Shown piece by piece: positions 1 to 11,200 of a DNA stretch of 64,000 bases. Source of the DNA: Lepidostoma basale (Eukaryota > Arthropoda > Insecta > Trichoptera > Lepidostomatidae); NCBI GenBank assembly GCA_022606425.2, contig JAHDVF020000211.1, positions 2,108,001 to 2,172,000 of the forward strand, in the 5' to 3' direction. Within the stretch, counting starts at the first letter, position 1; each line of letters begins with the position of its first letter. The notes under the pieces are model-generated. The model saw nothing but the letters and a program-made list of their open reading frames with translations. It searched no databases and was not told the origin of the DNA. The position numbers and the translations under genes were made by a program.

Positions 1-443
1 GACATCTATTGATGATACCAGACACTTAAATCATTCATCAGCTAGTTAAATGTTTTACCAACTGAATATATGACGTTTTTCTTACTACTCGAGAGGCTAA
101 ACGGCAAAGGTCTGGGGTATATATTAAGACCTAAGACGCTCTGACCACGAACTAAAACACAATAATAAGGATAAACATGAATCCCACTACAGCGAGTGTA
201 CTGGACGCCGCCAGCGCTGTGATTCTTTCACACCGGAACATGAATGAGTCATGAACTCGGTAAAAAAGAGCTCTCCTTCCACCCTCGACACTTTCAAAAC
301 AGACTGCCGCCTTCTACTATGTATTAAGATAGTTTGTAAAAAACATGGTTTCTTTCGTATGTAGAACTTAATTTTTGGTGTGGCATTATTAAAAATAATT
401 TTAAACACTTTTATACTTTGTTTTTATACGGCTTCATTTTGTT

Positions 444-568
444 TTATCGAACCAACTGATTTTGCTCCCACCGGAACTTCTTAGGGTGACAAAAACAAAC
501 TGATTTCATAGATTGTTTTTGTAACCCTAAAGAAAATCCGGCGGGATCGAATCCAGTTGGTTCGATAA
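444..568. repeat. Foldback repeat (palindrome, family T)
   Basis: The ends TTATCGAACCAACTG and CAGTTGGTTCGATAA are inverted, and the inner arms (cccaccggaact / atccggcggga, agggtgacaaaaaca / tgtttttgtaaccct) also pair. About 55-nt imperfect arms. A related half-copy is at 21608-21660. Confidence 0.6.
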
Positions 569-577
569 GTGGTGTAA

Positions 578-656
578 TATTTGACCTGTACTCAATAGAT
601 ACCTTAAACATTTGTGCTGTTTGTAATGTCTTTTGAGTAAATAAACTGATTTGATT
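578..656 (+). mobile_element. LINE-A 3' end fragment
   Basis: Ends with the family-typical 'gtaatgtcttttgagtaaat' and aactgatttgatt tail, as in the longer LINE-A copies. Confidence 0.7.
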
Positions 657-975
657 AGAAAAACAAAGTATAAAAGAGATGTTTAAATATATAATTAACT
701 AAATGGCAATGTGCTGAGATCGGAATCTACTATCAAAGTAATAAATAAAATAACTTTTAAATAATCAAACATTTTGATTTAGTTACAGATCTGAGAATAT
801 ATTTTTTCAAATGCATTAAAAAGCACAAACTTGTTGGAATACATTTGATGTTTACTCAATTTGGTAAAGTTTTTAAAATATCTAATTATGGAATTACGAA
901 ATATTTCTTTATTGCAATATGAACTAAAAAGAGTTTGCGAGTGAATGTCACTCAATTACAAAGTACTGAAGCCAA

Positions 976-1158
976 ATGTCAGTCTATAGACAGTGTCTGG
1001 TTCTAGCGAGCGAGTCTGTGATGAAAAGCACACCGCCCACACTTGCCACTGCCTCCGATCGTTATTACACGATGCACACAGCCCTAGATCCAACTCAATG
1101 GAAAGACATCGGCCATTACCAATTCCCACCTCCCACAAATGGCTTCTCCTCCTATTGA
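976..1158 (+). other. Unassigned short open frame beyond the UBR4 3' end
   Basis: A 60-codon plus-strand frame ending HYQFPPPTNGFSSY sits in a locally GC-richer patch (960-1160) outside UBR4. It could be an exon or UTR piece of a neighbouring gene, or chance; the opposite strand is open too. No family recognised. Confidence 0.15.
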
Positions 1159-1284
1159 ATTAGAAAATAGGAAATATTGTGTACACATTTTGATTCAATA
1201 ACCAACACAAGCAACGGTCTCATTGAAAAAGCAGCCAAAAATACATTTAAGCCTCGTGTTATAAATTATATATGCAGTTAACTG

Positions 1285-1400
1285 TATCCTAACAGGAGCC
1301 TCGAAAGAGACTGGTTCTCACCAGACAGACAGTCATGGAGTTGCCATACAAGATGAACCGACCCCAAGTAAATGAGACATAGGCTAAGAAGAAGAAGTTA
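1285..1400 (+). mobile_element. LINE 3' tail fragment with (GAA)n
   Basis: Contains 'gtaaatgagacataggctaa' followed by GAAGAAGAAG, the style of tail seen on RTE-like LINEs (inverse orientation at 11925 and 63390 here). Confidence 0.4.
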
Positions 1401-1403
1401 ACT

Positions 1404-1650
1404 TTATCCTTAACCGCCCTATGCATATGAACGTACGTGATATGCACACTTTGACTGTACTATTCTGCGCAATCACATATTTGGTACGCACTCGAGAAAA
1501 AGTAATGTACCTAAAATGTACAAACCGTTAGGGATACGCACGTTTGCCAACAAAACACTTGAGTACAAGTCTTCACAAGTAAGATAGTTTTACAAGGGGC
1601 AGACGAAGTGTGAAATCAAGTTTTTGACGTTTCGTAATTTAAAAAAATAT
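1404..1650 (+). repeat. Repeat family Q, copy 1
   Basis: Shares about 240 nt, including 'aatgtacctaaaatgtacaa' and 'agttttacaaggggcag', with 11645-11885 (inverted) and its first 80 nt with 20043-20125. No coding capacity or clear TIRs. Confidence 0.6.
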
Positions 1651-1821
1651 AATTAATATATATAAAAATGTAATTAATAAAAAATATATTTTTTTGCATG
1701 TTTCTCGGAAAGTTACCTGAAGGTAGGGCAGTTAAGAATAAGTCACATGACAAAGAATATGAAGGAAATTCAAAACATCTTAACTGTGAAACCAGTTGAG
1801 ATTATTTAAATCTGTAAAATC

Positions 1822-2016
1822 TTTATTTAAAAAAAGTATTGCTTTATTGAAAACACTGTATCTATGATTTGTGAGAGTTAGTTGGCTGACATCCAAGCGA
1901 GGGAGACCGTTGCGCGGCTAGTTATCCTGGAGGCACTGGTAGAGCATGACGACGAGGTGCAGCAGCAGGAAGAGGGCGGCGAGCGAGAGCGGCAGCGCGG
2001 GCGGCGCAGGCGAGCG
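1822..2016 (-). promoter_or_regulatory. UBR4 3' UTR with two polyadenylation signals
   Basis: Downstream of the stop, minus-strand AATAAA hexamers lie at 1843-1848 and 1822-1827. The mRNA 3' end is therefore expected a few tens of bases below either one, near 1800-1825. Confidence 0.6.
1918..2016 (-). other. Possible stop-readthrough extension of UBR4 (tail anchor)
   Basis: In frame after the TAG, 32 sense codons run to a second TAG at 1918-1920. They encode RSPAPPA followed by LPLSLAALFLLLHLVVMLY and QCLQDN. About 30 of the 32 codons end in G or C, like the exons, and GC content drops after the second stop. The stop is followed by C. The segment resembles a tail-anchor helix. Alternatives: GC-rich 3' UTR by chance, or a recent stop mutation in a longer C-terminus. 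Confidence 0.45.
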
Positions 2017-2235
2017 CTAGCGCTGCAGGGCCCCCTCCAGGAAGCGCAGCGGCGGGCCCATCTCCAGTAGCACGCCGGCCGCGTCCGCCCACTCCTCCAG
2101 CGACTGGCACGGCAGCAGCTGCTCCGTCAGCGTGGCCAGCGCGCGCTCCGAGGCGCGGTGCACGCCCTCGTCCCCGTGCCGGATGGCCTCCGCCAGCTTC
2201 ACCGGCCACTGCTCCGTGCCGCACGAGGGGACATG
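2017..2235 (-). CDS. UBR4: UBR4 terminal coding exon 48
   Basis: Residues 2643-2714 plus [23 protein letters not shown] and [15 protein letters not shown] lead to [12 protein letters not shown], two residues shorter than the human ending FLKDLLNSVP. The acceptor is TACGAATAG with a poor polypyrimidine tract. The frame remains open after the stop (see the readthrough entry). Confidence 0.96.
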   Translation of the reverse strand, partial: HVPSCGTEQWPVKLAEAIRHGDEGVHRASERALATLTEQLLPCQSLEEWADAAGVLLEMGPPLRFLEGALQR

Positions 2236-5200
2236 CTATTCGTAAAAACACAAACACATGTCTTCATTACACAATATACAGTTTTTTAGGCGAATCTTAA
2301 CCCGTTTCGTCTTCAATGTGGTGAAATAATATGATATAAATACATAAAACATTTTGTTAATAAGCCAAGTCTTCTTGTATGCCTTGCAGAATATAAAGTG
2401 AGGCCTGATCATAACAAAGATGTCAAGAATCAAAGGAGTCCAAAATAAATTTGATATCAATTGGCGTTAAACGTAAAAGCCCATAATTAACTAACTAACT
2501 AACTAACTAACCATCACGCCATTTCTCCGGAGGGGTAGACAGAGAGGATGGACTGCCATACCGTTCTGTCCTGACATACCCCTCTAGTTTCCTGACATAC
2601 CCTCTAGGTCTTTTTGTCCCCGATAGATATCTCCGACAGCGACAGCACAGATTGTTTTACCTACCGGCCGCCAGAACCAATCTGCCTCTGGTGACACCGG
2701 TGGGAAGAGCAATTAGTCTGCTGAACGCGGTCTCCTCGGAGATCGATGTCTTTCATGTTAGTGAAAGTACGTTCAGGGGGCAAATACTATTGACTTTAGA
2801 AAGTATCTTGTCTTCCTAATGTCGAACCATCTCTAAAGCGTTCCTGGTACTTTGTTGTATTTTTATGATATTTTACCTGTACTTAATAGATGCCTTAAAC
2901 ATTTTCCTGTTTGTAATGTCTATTGAGTTAATAAACTGATTTGATTTCCTCCACATTCATACATTGAAACATGCATGCTCGTTGAGTTTTCCGACAACGA
3001 ATGTAGGGGACTTCGGGGGGACGGCGTGATGGTTAGTTAGTTAATTAGACTATTTTGTATAGCCCCGTTTTCGTAAATAGCTCACCTCAAAGGCGCGTAG
3101 CCCCCACTCATAAAATACTTGTTTTTTTCCACTATTTTTTCATAACATTTTTAAATATATTGATGACTGCATTATTTAAGAACTTCTGAGAATCATTTCA
3201 ATGATCATATCTTAGTCGTTTTTCTTCTTCTTTTACAAAAATGGACATTGTACAGTTAACGTCTTATAATATAAGTTAAAGTTTTATAATAAAACTTATT
3301 ATAGAGTTTTAAGACACAATAAATAAATCTAATGTAGATATTTGAAGATAATTAGAGAAGTTGTCTATTTCTTATATATTATGTAAGAAATAGAACAGTT
3401 TGGAATGGTTTGATCTCAAAAGAATGCCATTGTCTCAGAAAAGTGAATTTATAGTTATCTAATTATAGTATTACGTCTATAGGTAAGATTGAATAAAGCT
3501 AGGTCACCTTGAACATCTCCTCATAGAGCAGCTGCACCAGCGAGAAGAACATGAGGTAAGGTTTGTAATCCTCGTAGAATCTAATCTCACGCTGCTCGGC
3601 CGTAAGAGCGGAGATGGCCGCCGATGGTGACACGGCTCGAGCGTGCGCCAGCACCAGCACGCGGGACAGGTGTTCCATACGATGCTCCTGCCATCTGCAA
3701 CAGAAAACAACTCTCCATCAGCAAACAACGAGGGTGCCTGTCACTCGGAAGAAGATGAGGCGTACGCGAGACGCGTTCAGAAACTCCTGTTTCTGTTTGT
3801 TCTTGATATTTGCAGATTGTTTTTATCTCCCATGATGCAAAACCAACCTGCCAATTGTTACACTGACAATAAGAACATTTTTTGTTTACTTAACTGTGGT
3901 GTTACATTTGAGGTTGACATGTTTTAAGATAGCTCACCCAAAGCTCCAAATATATATTTTTTTTTTACTAAAAAAAATACAATATGGAGGAATACGTTAA
4001 TCTCTTCATGAGGGAGTATGGTAGCTATTTCTTTTGGGAATGTTAGGGACCAACTCTCTGCAGCTTCTAAGAGATGGGCATACATCATAACCCATTTCTT
4101 TAGATAAATCAGGGGATATTTCGAAAACTCGGCCGTGCTGGAGGGTGTTGGTCTTTTTGTCCCTGATAGATATCTCTGACAACGACAGCACAGATTGTTT
4201 TACCTACCAGCGGCCAGAACCAACCTGCCTCTGGTGACACCAATTAGTCTCCTGAACATGATCTATTCGGAGATCAACATTTCATATTAGTTCAAAAGAC
4301 AAATACTCTTGACTTTAGAGAGTATCTAGTCTTCCTAATGTCGAATCATCTCTCATGCGTTTCTGTGATTTTGATTTGATTTGATTATTATAACATTAGG
4401 TACAATTTAGTAGCAGAAGTAGCAAGAATCAAATAAAAGCTGCCGCAGCTCTAAGGTGATTTTTTTTAACTGCAAATGTAGCCAGCCACACTGTAGAGAT
4501 TAAGTAGCTAGATATCATGTGGTAGCGGAGTATGCGACTTACTTCTGAGGGGGCTGAAGGAGTAAAGCCATGACCAGGTAGTAGAGGGCGCCCTCTGCCT
4601 CGTGGGCAGACTCCAGCTGGCGTTCCAGGCCCCAGTCCAGGTAACTCTGCAGCGCCGAGAGGGCACGTACCGCCACGCGTGTCCTGCAACCAAAACAATT
4701 TTTTTTATATATAAATCTATCATCACAAATATCATTTATTGTTTCTTGAACAACGATGTAAAACTCACTACTCTATTCTGACACACCTCTCTAGATTCCT
4801 CCACATTCATAAACGAGTGTGCACGTCGATTCTTCTGACTTCTAACATAACCGAGCTTTAGCCCTTTCTGGTCCTATGTCGAATGTCATTCGATATTTTT
4901 CTTCTTCATCAGTTTAGTGTTAAAATCCAAGCAAACATATTTTATTCTCGCTCGTATTTAATGTAGCGGTATACTGGGACGAGGATTCAATGTTTTTTAT
5001 GAACATTGGAATATGTAACTTTCTATCTGAGAATGATACAAAAGGTTTGTTTTAGGGGCTGGCTCGGTACGTGTCACCCGGATGCCCGGCCGCCGGCATC
5101 AGTTACACTCGACCCGTGCGCATGCAAACAACTTGATAATTATTATTACCCATACTTACTATTATTCTAAAAATTCCAATCCCTCAAAATGCCTACAATT

Positions 5201-8200
5201 ACAAAAAAACGCGTTGACAACGAGTTTGAAAGTAGTGATGAAGAATATATGAATGAAGTGAACAGTAATTTCGAACTATTTGTGTATAAAATGTAATAAT
5301 TAGAGCATTTTTCCATACATTCAAAATAAATAAAAATTGTAAACATAAACAGTTTCATTAAAAAAATAAAATTGAATGTATTATTTTACCCTGTAATTCT
5401 GTAAATCTATTGTGGACATGATGGAACATTTTTTTTGTGGACCAGAAAGGGTTAACCCTTAGACTGCTAAGCAAACATTCCTCTATACGAAGGTCATGGA
5501 AAGATAAAGTCGAATGAATAGAGATTCTTAAGCCCTTATGTACCACAAGGGTTTGAGATGACAGGAAGGAAGATAAGGCTCACGTGTTGATGACGTAGAG
5601 GGCCATGTGTGCCAGGCAGGGCACCAGCTGCATGTTGGAGAGGGGCCCGCCGCCGCCCGTGTCCTCGTGGAAGGACCTCTCGCGGGCGAAGCGCAGCAGC
5701 AGCAGCTTAAGATCGTGCACCGTGCACTGGTACCCGATGTCGTGGTGTCCCGTGCACTCCTAAAAACAAAACACTCATGTACATTCCTCTTGCTTTTAAG
5801 ACAAAGTTCAAATTATGTTAGGTTCCAATTTATTTAGCTTCTCAAAACTCTCGACGAGTCCATTTTCGAATTACCCCCTTCAATAATCAAATTGTATTAA
5901 CGTGAACGGTGAAAATCTGGAATAAGTGTATGAATTTGTATACATTGAAACCCAGATTTTACGTTCCTGGATTTAACGTTTTCCCGCAAATTGCGTGTAA
6001 TTATTTCTGTCCCGATATTATTTAGTACATTTATTACACGCTTTTACATTTTTTTTATTCCCGCAATTTACGTCCAAAATGTTAAAAATATGTAGGCACG
6101 TGATTAGTCAGCGAGCGACGTTGTGATTGGTCAGCATACGGCGCGCAACGTGGTGATTGGCCGACATTCGGCATCTGTCACTCGGTTTTTACGTTGTTTG
6201 GTTTGTTTTATTCGTTAAGTTAATAACAATATTTTCTTCCTTTTCTCATTGGTTTTATTTGTTTTTTTTTTTGCGACGCGTTTTGCGGACTAATCTATAT
6301 GATTTAAAAAACAAATAAAATGTTTTTTTCAAAACCTCTCATTTAAATTTTCCCTCCATTAACATTTTCTTTTCTCAGTCCCTTAAAAAACGTAAAATAG
6401 GGGTTTCACTGTATGTAGATATAAAATAATAAAACACTTTTTTTTTTATACAACAGGTTATTTAAGCCCAATTTATTGTATACAATATTGATTCCCGCGA
6501 CAGGAAAAGGCAATCTAACGCCATTCTATCCAATTCTACACCAGACTAAAGACAGTGTGAGAATCGAACTGCCATTCTTTCCAATTCTACACCAGACTTA
6601 AGACAGTGTGAGAATCGCACTGCCATTGCCGGGAATCAAGCCCAGAACCATTAGTGAGGCAGTCAGAGCTTTTGCCAATCTGTCACGTAGGTTGTCTTTG
6701 TATTACTACTGGTATTACCGTGGGTATAATAACCATACTGGTATTATTATACCAGTATGGTTATTATACCCACGGTATAATAACCATACTGTAGTTAAAT
6801 ACATATTATTTTATATTTATAAATTTGACTTGTTTTATTTGTATTAGGTATTAAGAAGAATGTTACATACCTGCAGATAGGTGTTGTGCCGTGCGAGACA
6901 GCTGGCGAAGGCAGACTCGGGCACGTGGGGCCCCCAGAGGGGCAGCAGGCCGTTGCAGCGCGTGGAGGCGTTCTGCAGCGCGGCACTCTCCCACTCGTCA
7001 CGCGAGCGCGCCAGCCGCACGGCCGCCATGTGGCACTCCACGTGCACCACGTTGAAGTGCGTCACCGTCGTGTAGCCCAGCGTCTTGCGGGCCTTCACCT
7101 CAAACTCCTCCACGCCGCAGCGCTTCGTGAAGGTATATATCCCCAGTACCTGCCACAAAAATAAAACGTACTCGTATTTGACTCGAAATTTTTTATTAAT
7201 TACCAGTGGTATAGAATCTAACCTAACCCTCACCAAGTCGACCACAAGGAGACTCCGTGTAGCACAGAGGAAGCACGAAAGAGCCATGCTACACGTAAGA
7301 CTCTCAGACCGGATAAGAAATACTGAAATACGTAGAAGGTCGGGAGTAACAGATGTCGTCGCAAGGGTAGCGAAGCTTAAATGGTCATTTGCGGGACAAT
7401 TTGCCAGATTGGTAGGCGATAGATGGACCAGAAGGGTGATAGAGAGGAGACCCCGCGAAGACAAACGAAACAGAGAGAGACCCCCACGCGATGGTTCGAT
7501 GACATTAGAAGAATTGCTGGCGATTGGATGCAAAAGGCACAAGACAGGGATACGTGGAGAAGTATGGGGGAGGCCTATGTCCAGCAGTGGACGTCAACGG
7601 CTGTCTATGTAAGTAAGTAAGTAGGAGTGGTATCTATGGGCTAAGCCCAATACAATTTGACGGGTATAATGTTTTTTATACTGATTTTGAAACGTAAAAG
7701 CAACAGTTTTTTTTACATATTTGATTTCATTCAAACTACTCTCAAAACCTTCCTGAGACTAATAAGAACAAACTGTGATATATTCAGCAAAATCTGTTTA
7801 GTAATTTTTGAGAGAATCATAGACAGACAGACACAAACATTCATTTTTATATATTAGGTGTTTCGGAAAAATCAGTGTGTTTTACAACAGAGGGTCTCTG
7901 GCTGTTTCATGTCTTTAAATCCAATTCTTGATGTGGGTCACCTTCACCTGCTCCGTGGAGTGACCATGACGTATCGGCGGTCAATCTCATTTATAGCGCA
8001 TTTATAATACTTTTTTCCTTCTTTTGGCAGTTCCATGCTTCATTTCCATTCATAGAATCATCGAGGAAGCTAAAACTCTTCAAGATTTGTATTGCCATAG
8101 GAAGTAAGTAGTAATAAATAAAAGTTATCATGCAGAAGTAGCGTATGTTAGTATGCGTCACCTTGGTGGGCTGGTACTTGTATCCCTCCCGGCAGATGCA

Positions 8201-11200
8201 GCAGATGGCGCCGGCCTCCTCGCCCAGCTCCTGCACCTGCTGCGTGAGGCTGCACTGCGCCGTGACCTGGCCCTTGTCGTTGGTGCGCATGCCCAGCGCG
8301 CCCAGCTGCTTCTCCCTCATGGCCATGGCCAGGCGCTTCTTCTCCTGCAACCGCACACGGAGACACTTCTAATCACTCTATTTCTCAACGATATTAAAAT
8401 ATAATAATGGTGAAATAACAGGTAAAACATAATAATGAATTTAAGGAAGCGTTATAAAACTCCGACGATATAAAATGATGAGTTTAATTTCATTCTCCCG
8501 ACGATGCAGGTGTAAAGCTTTCGAAACATGTTGAGTTCATGAAAAATTTCAATTCTTAAAAATTTGCCATTATGGAATTCCGTAGTGTTAACGCCTTAAG
8601 TTTATCTAAAATTTAAAAAAATATATATATATTTATATAATACTAGGAACGCATGAGAGATGGTTCGACTTTAGGCATACAAGATACTCTCTAAAGTCAA
8701 GAGTATTTGTCTTGTGTCTGTAAATTGACAACTCCTCTGCATTTGATCTGTACTCATCGAAGGTGGTCAATTTTAGATCGCAATGTTTCACAAACTGGCT
8801 CGCGCTGTATTATTATTTTGATGACTTATATTTAAATGTGCCGTTTGTAAAATCAGTTACTCCAAGGGCGCTCTAGGAAATGACTGATCCAACAGTGCAG
8901 TCTTTAGAAGTTTCTTAAATTTAACGTCACTATACTTAATATCAACATTGAGGCTATTCCACGCCAACGGACCCGCAACGCCGAAAGCACGATCGTAGAA
9001 ACTTGCTTTATTGGCTCTGACTGGAATCGTTATGTTGTTTCCATTTGTTTCTACTGATCGGAGTGAACGTTGCCTTTCCGTTGGCATAGGTGTCACGCAG
9101 AGGTTCGAAATCAAATCAAATCAGTTTATTTTCTCAAAAGATATTACAAACAACAATTATAGTTTAAGGCATCTATTGAGAACAGAAATATACGTTGACG
9201 CTCTCTAGTGTCATGCCTTAAACAGCTGTACTGATGTAACTCTGACGACCTTCGTGGCAGAGTGGTTAGAGCTCTGACTTCCATACAAAAGGTCCCGGGT
9301 TCGATTCCCGGCGATGGCAGTGTGATTGTCTTTGGTCTGGTGTAGAATTCACGTGACAATAAAATGGCGATAGATTGGCTACCTATCACATGTCACGAGA
9401 ATCAATATAATAGCTAAAAAATAAAATTGTATGCAGTAATTGGGTTCAAACGACCTGTTGTATACGTATAAAATTAAAAAAAATGGCAATTCAACAAAAT
9501 AATAATAAATTGAGAAAAAAAAATTTATAAAAATAAAAAACAGAATTATTATCGACTGTTGGATACGTATCAAGAACTGGAATATTCTGGCAATATGGCA
9601 GGCATCTAGCAGCACAGCCTTGAGGGCTTATTATTAGTTGGTGTGCAGAGGAGTTATTATACCTGCTTGGTGTAGTCGCGGGCCTCTTGCACGCGCTGGG
9701 CGCACTGCGGCTCCGACATCAGCGCCTCCAGAAGGTTCTCGGCCAGGCTGCCCACGTGCTCGTCCGAGGACACCTGCTCCAGCCGGTGCACGATGGGGAT
9801 CACCTTCTCGCACACGGCCATCTGAAACATAAGTGTATCCTCGCTGTTACCAACCTCACAAACTTTGAACATCAATTGATGTAATAATCAAATAAAACGT
9901 TTTATAACAACTACTTTTGTCTTTATTTCGACAATGACCGGTTTTGCCAGGCTAGCCGTCATCGACAGAAACCAGTCGCTGTTGAAGCACTAGAATTTGA
10001 GACATAATGGCAAGGATGGAAGTGAAGATAGCGAAGAAAAAAAAAAATGCCAAAAATGAAGTTATCAGTGGTAAGATCACATCTCGACATCAAATAACAG
10101 TTATTGACTATTCGTCAGATAACAAAGTTCAACTATATTATACGCATTTTGTAATTTTAGAGAGTTTGATTATAAAAAGGCAGCAAACTCCAAAGGTGAA
10201 AACAAAATTTGATTCCTTTTTCAAAGCAGGATTACCGAAAGCAAGCGCATCAATATCAAACAGCAACATCACTTCACGATGAGTGTCCGAAGACAATAAA
10301 TAGAATTTTGTTTGTGTTTTGTACCATTTATTTATATCTAAATACCATGGACCATGGCAGGCGAAAAGCCAATTAGAAAACAAGTCACTAGACGCAAATG
10401 GCAGTGGATCGGTCACACTCTGAGATGGAACCCAGCCTGCATCGCTCAGGGCGCACTAGACTGGTCCCCTATGGGGGGAAAGAGAAAGCGAGGCAGACCT
10501 AGAGCCACCTGGAGAAGAGTCCTGCAGGACGAGGTTAAGGCAGCAGGCCTCACTTGGGATGATGTTAGGCATCAGGCATGCGATATAGTCGGGTGGAGAA
10601 GGTTCCTTGAGGCCCTATGCACCACGGAGGTGTGACAGGACAAAAACAAGAAAAAAGACAGTATACATATTTTCGAAAAAAAAAATTTTGATTTATTTTA
10701 AACCAATTTTTATATAACGGACTTTCCGCTTTAACAGACGCTCCCTCCCCCCAATTAGTCTGTTATATCGAGGTTTTCCTGTAATAATTATAATAATAAA
10801 ATATTTAATAGTCATTTTTAGGCTTACCTGGGTAGGCTCGTGGTCGGTGGCCAGGCCGGTGAGGAATCGGAGTATGTACTTGAGCGCCGGCTTAGAAATG
10901 AACTCCTTCAGCTCATCCGAGTCTGTCCGCAGAAGAGTCGGCTTCACGCACGGTGCATGCATCTAGGATAACAGAAATCAAATTGCTGATCAATCTTTCT
11001 TATTAAAATTCCTTTCATAATTCTTTCTTCCTCTGTACATCGTTTTACCACAACCATGTTTAAAGGGATATAATCTCTACCGCATTTATCCTGCTCTCAT
11101 TCTTTTTCTGCCAGTTTCATATTTTTTTTCTATACATAAACAAACCATCACGCCATTTCTCCGCAGGGGTAGGCAGAGAGAATGGACCGCCACACTGCTC

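Noticed and set aside
1922..2257. 111-codon minus-strand frame overlapping the last UBR4 exon in another frame
   Set aside because: Arg/Ala/Gly-rich translation of GC-rich sequence, and it spans the exon 48 acceptor. The UBR4 frame is clearly the real one.
4429..4735. Separate small genes on the minus strand around exon 46
   Set aside because: They are exon 46 read in wrong frames and continued into introns. The phase-consistent UBR4 reading gives [18 protein letters not shown].
6844..7612. Long open frames on the plus strand opposite UBR4 exons (for example 6886-7164 and 47718-47996)
   Set aside because: They are GC3 shadows of minus-strand exons. They cross splice sites and have no recognisable domain.
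9244..9320. tRNA-like sequence with A and B boxes
   Set aside because: Head of a multicopy SINE. It lacks a matching acceptor stem and always carries the same unrelated SINE body.
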